From Tigriopus japonicus (lineage: Eukaryota > Arthropoda > Copepoda > Harpacticoida > Harpacticidae): a stretch of 64,000 nt of DNA. Of the stretch, positions 10,901 to 19,900 are shown piece by piece (positions within the stretch are counted from its first letter, which is position 1; every line of letters starts with the position of its first letter). The notes beneath the pieces were generated by a model. The model made no database searches and had not been told where the DNA came from. It was given only the letters and a program-made list of their open reading frames with translations. Location: contig CM021312.1 of NCBI GenBank assembly GCA_010645155.1, positions 12,718,954 through 12,782,953 on the forward strand, in the 5' to 3' direction. Made by a program: the position numbers and the translations under genes.

Positions 10901-13900
10901 AACCTTAAACAGTTGTGGATGATCCGTTGTGGTTCCAAATAATGTCATGAGAGAAAAAATTGCAAGTTTTTTCTAGTGATGACTTAGTTATTTTTGTTTG
11001 AGTCAAATTTCAGCAAAGTTGCAATTTATGTGGTAAAAAATCCAAAATATTGGATTTAGACGAGCACAAAGAAAAAAATGTACCCTGGTAGTTCAAAAGA
11101 GCAACGAAGTATTTATTTTTGGTATTAAGTCTTCCTCGCGAACAATAACAATAAAAAGAAAAAGTGACCTAACTTCTTCCTTGTCAACTCCAGAGTTATG
11201 GCCCTCCCTGAATAAAGTAAATGTAAATGTAATTGTATTTAATTTGTTTTGAGACCAAAGTGAATGTAGCTGTATCTAATTGCATTTGAAAAATAATTGA
11301 CGCACCTCTGACGTTAAGTTATATTAGGTTTGTGATTTCAAACTATCGGCTAAGTTAATTTGTCTTCTGTTTTGAGTTGCCCTCGATCGACTTGTCAAGG
11401 GTCAAGTTGTCTGGGATCGAGTTGTCCTGGGCCAATTTGTCCTGGATTAATTTGATCTGGATCGAGTTGTTCTTGGGGGATTTACCCATGAAATATTTTA
11501 AAACACGATTATCTGAACTGTTCACAACGCCCATCAATAGAGACGGACAAAAAGGGCAAATAAAAGTAAGCTTTCATTTACCATATACAGGGTGTCCAAG
11601 AATTGATGGTGCACCGAAAAAAAAAGATTTTCGATAGCTTTAAGACTCGTAAGAGAAAAATATACTTCTGCAGATATGATTATAATTCAGTTGGAAATAT
11701 CTTGAAACCCTTGCTAAGACTTTTTTGTTTCAAGGGCGTTTTTGACATAGGGTTGAAAATGCGCTCCTACTTCACATATAACCTTCGTGTTTTTTTTATA
11801 TATATTTCAGATCAAGGCTCTTCTGCGATTGTTCCTCTTGCCTCCTGAACAATATTGAGTTGATATCGGAAGATTAAGATGTCCCCTGAGACCGTGTGAT
11901 TATTGAAGTGTCCTTCCAAGACGAATTTTTAGATCCCTTTTTGACCTGCTTTACTTGAAACACTCTGAACCCGTCAAATATTGTGGCATGCATTTGAAAC
12001 TGTGGTTTCAAAGGGAATGAGTGTTTTCAAAACTCTTCCTTATTGTACATTTTTATTAATTTTAAAGCAAATTTTTGATCTAAATGGCATGGAAAAAGAC
12101 GATGCACCATCACTTTCTGGACACCCTATAAGTCAAACAAAAACCAGTCCAAAATCGCAAAATAAAGGGCAGAAAAGGGTTAGAATTGTAAAAAGGCTTC
12201 AAAATATCGCACAACCCAGACATTTATCGTACTTAGAGGCTCAAATGCTACCCCATCTTCCGCTTGCGTTTTTTCAACCTTGAAACCAAAATTTTGAACA
12301 TCAATGTTGAAAATTTATACCATGCAAACAAACCAACGCTGGGACTCGAAACAATTCTATATTGAACAACCTAAGTATATAAGGCTTTCTTAGAAATATA
12401 TTTTAAAAATGTTTTCATTAATCTAAAAGTCAAAAAAGTCAAAACATACGTTCAACAAATTGAATATTTTCGGCCAAATTCGCGAAAAAAGCGAAATAAA
12501 AGATGAAAATTACAAAAAAGTGTACGTTATTACAAATCTTGTTGCTCGTTTTGCTCGTCCCTACTTGTCAACGTGCCCATTTTCGCCCTTTTCATTGAAA
12601 CATAGCGCAAAGATATGAAAAATACACTTTTGAACCTTCCACTCACCTTCATCTGTTGGATCAATCATTATTGTCTTTTGAAGTTCTAAAATGTCTCTTG
12701 CGTTTTCGACCACTTTCTCAAGGGAAGGCAACGTAAGGAATGATAACAACATTGACGAATACGATGCCGTCATAAAGAAGGCAAACAGAGACCATGTCAG
12801 AAAAAGTAACGATCCTGAAACACAAGAAAAGTTACTTGTTTAAGCGATTCTTGTTCTGTTAAAAATGGTTGAAAGCAAAAAAAGCATATTTGCATGAATT
12901 CCCACAATGAAACATTTCCATTAACCCGGATGTAAGATGTACTAATTCTAATGATTGAAATATACCAAGATAAAGTTGAAAATATAGATCATCAGTTAAA
13001 GTCTTCAAGCATAAGCTGCGTTTGAAAGGCACTCTTTGTACAGAGACAATAATCAATTATTGTTATCTATACTCTACTTTGTTGTACTTGAGCCATTTGA
13101 ATTAGTGCACCTAACATCTGAATAATATCTACAGCTTACTTTGTTTCCCTACAAATACTATTTATTGACTGCCTTCTTCTTTTATGAGATTTCCTCCAAG
13201 CCTGAAGAGGTAAGGTCCAAAATATTACTTGCCTACAACTTACTTTATTACCCTAAAAATCATTTTATTGCCCTTCAGATCATTTCGTTGTCCAACAAAT
13301 CATTTTTTTGCCATACAAATCATTTTATTGACCTACAAATCATTTTATTGACCTACAAATCATTTTACTACCCTGCAATTTATCAATTCGGATAAGGGCG
13401 TGCTCCTGTGGCGGGATCCGAAGACTCCTGCCAAAAAGCCTGTGCAGGACCAAGCCAAATGACACGGTCCCCCTAATAACCTCTCTCAGTCAAACATGGG
13501 CTTCCCTGNNNNNNNNNNNNNNNNNNNNNNNNNNNNNNNNNNNNNNNNNNNNNNNNNNNNNNNNNNNNNNNNNNNNNNNNNNNNNNNNNNNNNNNNNNNN
13601 NNNNNNNNNNNNNNNNNNNNNNNNNNNNNNNNNNNNNNNNNNNNNNNNNNNNNNNNNNNNNNNNNNNNNNNNNNATCTCAATGACGGGGAAAGGTCCAGT
13701 GAAGTAGTAGTGGTAGGCTTTTATACAAAGGCAATGAGTAGCCAACACCAACTGATGTACTTGAGGTGAACAGAGCTAGCTCCTAAAACTCGTATTGAGG
13801 AGGCAAAGCATGGTAGGTGGAAAGTACAAATGTCCATGGTTGAACTAATTTTCAGGTTTGAAAAATTGAAACCAAAGTTCCCAAAAGGACAAGTTGATCA

Positions 13901-16900
13901 ACAAAATACCATAAGCACCTACAATTGAGGTGGTGGATAATGCCCAAGATCTGACAGCAATCGCATCTACATATTACCTGCACATGTATTCTTGTAAAGT
14001 TTCAAGCAAAAACTGATTGTGATATGGTGCATCTTATTGTAAATAGACATGTCAAGAATTTTTTTTTAACATCCAGCAAACCTCTTGATTTCGCAAATTT
14101 GAACCAAACACCAACTAAAGTGGAAAAAACTACTTGAGACTGTATTAGCAGTTGAGCAAGTGCAAATTGAAAAAAAAAATATTTTCTTTTATTCCGGGAA
14201 TTGAGGTAAAATTCTTTTTTGAAAAGGAAAAAGTTGTACTAAAAGACCATAAGAACATTCTTGTGCCTTCACACATTGCATATTGGCACTGCACTGTTTG
14301 TTATGATATCTCAAAAGGAAATTGCTGTGATGTTATGCCCCTGGCCAAACAATCAAATGTGACCAGCGATGTTCGGCAAATGAACATGAGAGGAGCCAAA
14401 GTCTCTCATGTGGTTTAATCTTGGAGTCCTTTAAACGCAACCAATAAAATATGAAACACGCGCAACCTCTGCGCTTTGTGTTACAAAACTGTTGGTTTGA
14501 CTGGTCCAGTAGTTTTTACGAAGTTCAAAAATGGGCCAAACTTTTGTGTCAGGGTTCAATTTTGCGAGCTGTATTACTAAAGTGACCTCCCAGTCCCCTG
14601 TTCTGTGACCTCCTGTTACAGGTTAGGTTTGCTGTTAGCAGAAATGATTAAGGTTTTTCCTTAGTGAAGAGTTACTGATATCAAATTATTTTCTTGGCCA
14701 GATATGTTTTTAAACGTTTTCTCTCCATTTGCAATAGAAAAAAAGAAACTTTATCGTTTCATCGGCCCAAATTTCGGCTTTGAAACGAAAATTCGTACAA
14801 AAAAAAAAGCAGAGAGGGTCCCAAATTCTCTGGAAAGTTGGCGTGTTAGATGACAAAAACGAAATTCAAACTAGGCACATATTTTTGTCGGGATGAACAA
14901 GGGTTAACTACGGAAAAAGGCAAAAAGACGATAAGTTTAAATGGCAATATGTCAAATTATTTTGAAGATTTATTTTCTCCCCGTTGTTGCTTCCTGTACG
15001 TACCTCCTTTGCATTGTTTATTGAACCATGAAACTGGATCAGGCTCTGTGAATCCACAAAATATAATAAGCAGGATGTCCATGAAATTTGCCCGTGAAGT
15101 CGGAATTGCCCCAAGTGAATCATAAACCTTCAGTTAAGAACGCACACTGCAGCACTATTTCAAATAAATTTGGTTTTAACTCAATGCTTACCATGACAAA
15201 AATATAACACAAAACCGAAAAGAGAAATAATCCCACGGCTAGAGCTATCCACGTCTTCAAATCAAACACTTGCATCAAATTCATGAGGTTCTTGGTGGGT
15301 TGTGGAATCCTTGACAAAGCATACTCCTTGTAATTGGTATAAACTTCTGATGGTAATATTAAACCAACAAAAATAGATCCAACACCGACATATCCAATTG
15401 AAAAGTGAACTTTGCCCGTCAATAACTGAAACAAAGCACATTTCCCAATTTTTGCAAAGTTTTTCGGTTCTTAAACGTAAACTCAACAGAGTGGTACAAA
15501 ATTCAAATAAGGTACAATTTGACCCAAAGCATTGTTTTGGCAGAAATATAGGAATCTAGCTCCAACCTAAATAATTATTAACTGACCACATTGGCTTGGA
15601 TAAAACCAATTTTGTGTTGTTGAGTAATAAATCCAGATGTAAAGTCAGGCATCATGGGGAGAATTGGTCTTCAATCTGGTGAACTAAATCTAAATAAGTG
15701 AATGAAGACGCGGTAGTGTTATTGAGTACATTTTTCATAGAGGGACGATCCTGATTAATGAGTTTAGTGAAGGACTTACCTCTTATCAGGGTTGGTCGGG
15801 GGGCAACCTTTTTTATTTATCCCTTTTTTCCATAAACGAGATTAACGGGACTCACGGGATAAACGGGATTAATGGGGGATAAACGGGTTAAAGGAAAAAG
15901 CCAATTTGAAATAATTTTTGATATCCCTGAAAAAGAGCAGATCAAAACTAATACCATAATTAAACAATATGGCTAAAATAGTTCATAAATCTCCCATGTA
16001 TCTTGGGAACTGACAGCTTAAGGGTTTATGCAGTCTTAATTATCAACAATAATGAGTATGTCTAGCACCAGTTTAAGCACACTATATAGATAAGTATGTT
16101 TTGAATTTTTTGTATACAAAGCTTTTTGTTGAGCTTCAGAAATTTGCCTTAAGTTCTTGTGCATTCTAATTCGGCTTTTTGCAGAGCTCTCAAAATTTTG
16201 GGTCTAAAACTATGCATGTAACTCTTAACAACATCTGTTGTACTGTCCTCAAACTCATGTGAAACTCTCAAATTCTGTTGCTAAGAGAATTTCTCAATAA
16301 AGGTAAACAGGAACAAAATTTAATTTTCAGTAAAAACAAGCATTCATCTACCTATACTCACTTTTAGTTTTCCGAAAATGCATGTTCCATGTAATAAAAT
16401 TTGGCTTTTTTGATTAATTCAATAGGAAATCATGAAGCATAATTTTATCTCTAAAGGAAAAGCAGTCACACTCTTAAGTGATGACAAGGACATGAGGCAA
16501 GCAAGGCATGATTTCACTTGAGACATGACAAAATTGAAGAATTTTCCTACTTGAAGATTATTTACTGTAGGTCAAAAAAGTTCATGCACAATGGATGTAA
16601 GAAATTGCCAAAAAAAGGAACTAATTTATAAAAATAACGAGATTAGGCTTGAAAAAGTAGAAAAATCCCGTTTATCCCGTTTGTCCCCTTTAGCCCTTGG
16701 AGGAAAATCCCGTTTATCCCAAGGGGGATAAACGGGACACTTTTTGGATGGGATTTGGATGGGACCCCCGACCAACCCTGCCTCGTATGCATAGAAAATC
16801 ATTTCATTAGTAAAATCCAAAAATGTAGTGACATGCTTTATCTCATATTTGTTTATGAGCTAGTGCTTGATCTGAATTTGCTCACTTTTGATCTTGTAGA

Positions 16901-19900
16901 CCAACGCTGATCACATTTTTGGAATATCAAAAATGAATAGACTTTTTGGATTTTTATAACTTAACCTATTTCCCGCTTTAGATTTCCGTTCACTCACGTC
17001 AAGTTGAGCTTCTTTCCTGGTAACTTCTTTGGAAATTCTTGTTGTGACATTAAGTTTCTGACATGCCATTTATGCATGAAAAAGTTCTGAATTGATCATG
17101 AATTCTTGTTAGCAGAATGCTAACAATTATTCGACATTTCAATCACTGTGCTGGCAATGATGTCAATTTTATTACTTAGTTTTTTAGTTTAGTCTTAGAT
17201 TTAGTCTTTTAGTTTTTGAATTTCCTGTTCGGTTAGTGTTTAGCTGTCCTACATCGTAAATTGTCTAAAATTTCGGCTCTGCAGACAAACAACTTTTGAA
17301 TCCTCGCTCTAGTTATAAGTAATGTGCACATGACGAATTTGGCGCTAAAAGTGCCGTTCCACGACACGTTTTATATCGAAGTTCCAGACAAATTTTAAAG
17401 GCACAGATACATGTTGTATGGCCGAGTGTTGTGAATGACTAGATGTTTATTGTCTTCGAGACACAGATATATAAAGGACAAGTAGATTGACTAGAGAGGA
17501 GCAGGAGCGTAAAGAGGAGAGCAAGGCAGGAAAACTACATCTCCCCCTTCCCGGGGGGGGGCATAACGTTAAGAATACATAAAACATATCACAGATGGGT
17601 TTACAAGATTATCACAGATTTGACTAGAAAAATAAGTTTGACTAGAAATAAACTTGACGTCAGCAAGACTCGGTCGGCCACGGCATCGGCCCGGTCGGCC
17701 ACGCCTTCGTCCGGCAGTCACGGCATCGGCCCGATCGTCCAGCGGTCACGGCATCGGCTCGGTCGGCCACGCCATCGTCCGGCGGTCACGGCATCGTCCG
17801 GCGGTCACGGCATCGTCCGAAGGTCACGGCATCGTCCGACGGTCACGGCATCGTCCTGCGGTTACGGCATCGTCCGAAGGTCACGGCATCGTCCCATGTC
17901 TTGGCCGGGGCGCCAGACGGCCTGTCCGTTGCGTGTACGGGCCTTCCGCTGCATCCACAGGTGGATCGCTGCAACCACGGGCCTTCCATTGCACCACCAT
18001 GACGTAGGCTGCATCCATGGCCATCCCGCTGCACCACGTCCACCCGCTGCATCCACGGCCCTCCCGCACGCAACACGGACCTACGTCTCCCCGACCAAGG
18101 GGAGGGAGAAGGGAGAAGTCCTTCCGCCAATACGGCGGCAACTACCGGCTGTGCCATGTTGTATGGCCGAGTGTTGTGAATGACTAGATGTTTATTGTCT
18201 TCGAGACACAGATATATAAAGGACAAGTAGATTGACTAGAGAGGAGCAGGAGCGTAAAGAGGAGAGCAAGGCGGGAATACTACAATACAATTTTTCCACA
18301 AGTTGTACATCTGTGATGTCGAAGTTCGTCTCGAACTTCGATATAAAACGTGTCGTGTAACGACACCTTAAGCGGCGAAGTTTTTGTTACCTGAGATTCA
18401 TACTCTTGAATCCAAAGGTCATTGGATGTATTAAACATTTTCACCATAGTTGTTTGAAAACCATTACACGCCCAATTCCAAGCATAGTTGTAATATTCAT
18501 ATTCTTCTATTCCTTTGTTGATGTCTGATGGTGGGGGTTGAACTGCGTCAAATAAATTCTTGTGTTGACAAGTTTTGCGGATGGTCTGTTTCAGTTCATC
18601 TAATTGTATTGAAGGATCTATTGAAGAGGGAAAACAGAAGCTGAACAAAAGAATGTGAGATGAAAAATGATTTTTTTCTCGTACAATCCGAAATGTTTAA
18701 AACATAATCGTCCAAAGGCACTGATGTCGTTTTGCTCGTGAACCCATATTTCCTCTGGATTGTCTCAACCACCAAGGTATCCATGAAGGGAAGCAAATCC
18801 GGAAATCTACAATGAAGTAAATAATGTTCAAGTCTTTGATGTTTACAATAACCCAATAATTCACTTCTATTCTTTGTTTATGTTATGTACCTCAGACGTA
18901 ACATTACATATCCATTCCTACTAGTGATGGACCGAAAGGGCTTTTAACCGAAACCGAAAGTTTCGGCCGAAAGAGGGCTTAACCGAAACCGAAACCGAAA
19001 GCAGCTGACTACAAAATTGTGTAAATCCAAAATGCACCTTGAAAATAAAAATTGCTCATGTGTTCGATGTTGGGTAGGCGCAAATTTCGAAAAATCGGGA
19101 AACTTAAATTTTAGAGGTTTTTGAAAGAAAACTTTTTCGATTTTGTTGTAAAACTCCATTCTTTATAGTGTCTGTCTGCGAAATTTCGGCCGTAATTTCG
19201 GCCGAAAGCGCTTTCGGTCCATCACTAATTCCTACAACTAATTTTGAATTTTTGTTGAGCTTTTCGGAACAACAAAATTTATGTTTCTGGCCAAACTAGA
19301 GCAGTTATCATCAGGAATGGTTTAAAGTTCCTGGATAAAAAAACGGGATTTCCGATGTCAAAATTTTGATTTGTGTTTTAATAAGTCTAATGACTGGGAA
19401 CAAATATTTCGATGAAGTTAAGATATCATTGCTAGTTACTGTTTTCATTTTTGCCATCTTAAGTTCTTGAAAGTTAAAAAGTCGCACATTATTAGAATTT
19501 CCCGTTTTCAGTATGAAATTTCCGTCCTGTAATCTAGTAAAACAATCTAACTTTGAAAAATATACAAAATCTAGTTTATCCTGTTTTCAGAACTAGAAAA
19601 TCTCGTCCAGGATCCCGAGGATAATCCCCTGATCAACCCTGGGAAAAAGCGTGTTTTAGAACATGGCTGGAAGAAAAGCATGAAAAAAATCAATTTAAGG
19701 TCATGGATATCTAGTCGGGTTTGACATGAAATTTATATTTTGTCGGGGAGAAATTTTCCAATATATCTCTCTGAAACTGACATTTTATCATTGGAAAATT
19801 TCACCTTCGTGTAAAAAGAAAGTTTTCGAATCAAACATTGCACGCTGATTTGGTCTCAACTATTAAATGTTGCTCTATCAAGCCATCAAATAGTCTATAA

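Larger units (their letters stand above)
17348..18371. mobile_element. Palindromic MITE split by a TRIM insertion
   Basis: Arms with CACGACACGTTTTATATCGA near 17358-17380 and its inverse near 18332-18358 belong to one inverted-repeat element. A complete short LTR element sits between them, so the MITE is the older insertion. Its right end is only about 20 bp from the donor of receptor exon 5. Confidence 0.7.

Noticed and set aside
13232..13375. Regular 20-bp repeats as a CRISPR array
   Set aside because: Units are contiguous without spacers, and the context is a eukaryotic dispersed repeat.
13473..13751. Open frames spanning the N run
   Set aside because: They consist mostly of undetermined bases.
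17620..18226. Long overlapping open frames on both strands in the TRIM
   Set aside because: They are produced by a GC-rich tandem repeat with few stop codons. Composition is repeat-like and no domain is visible.
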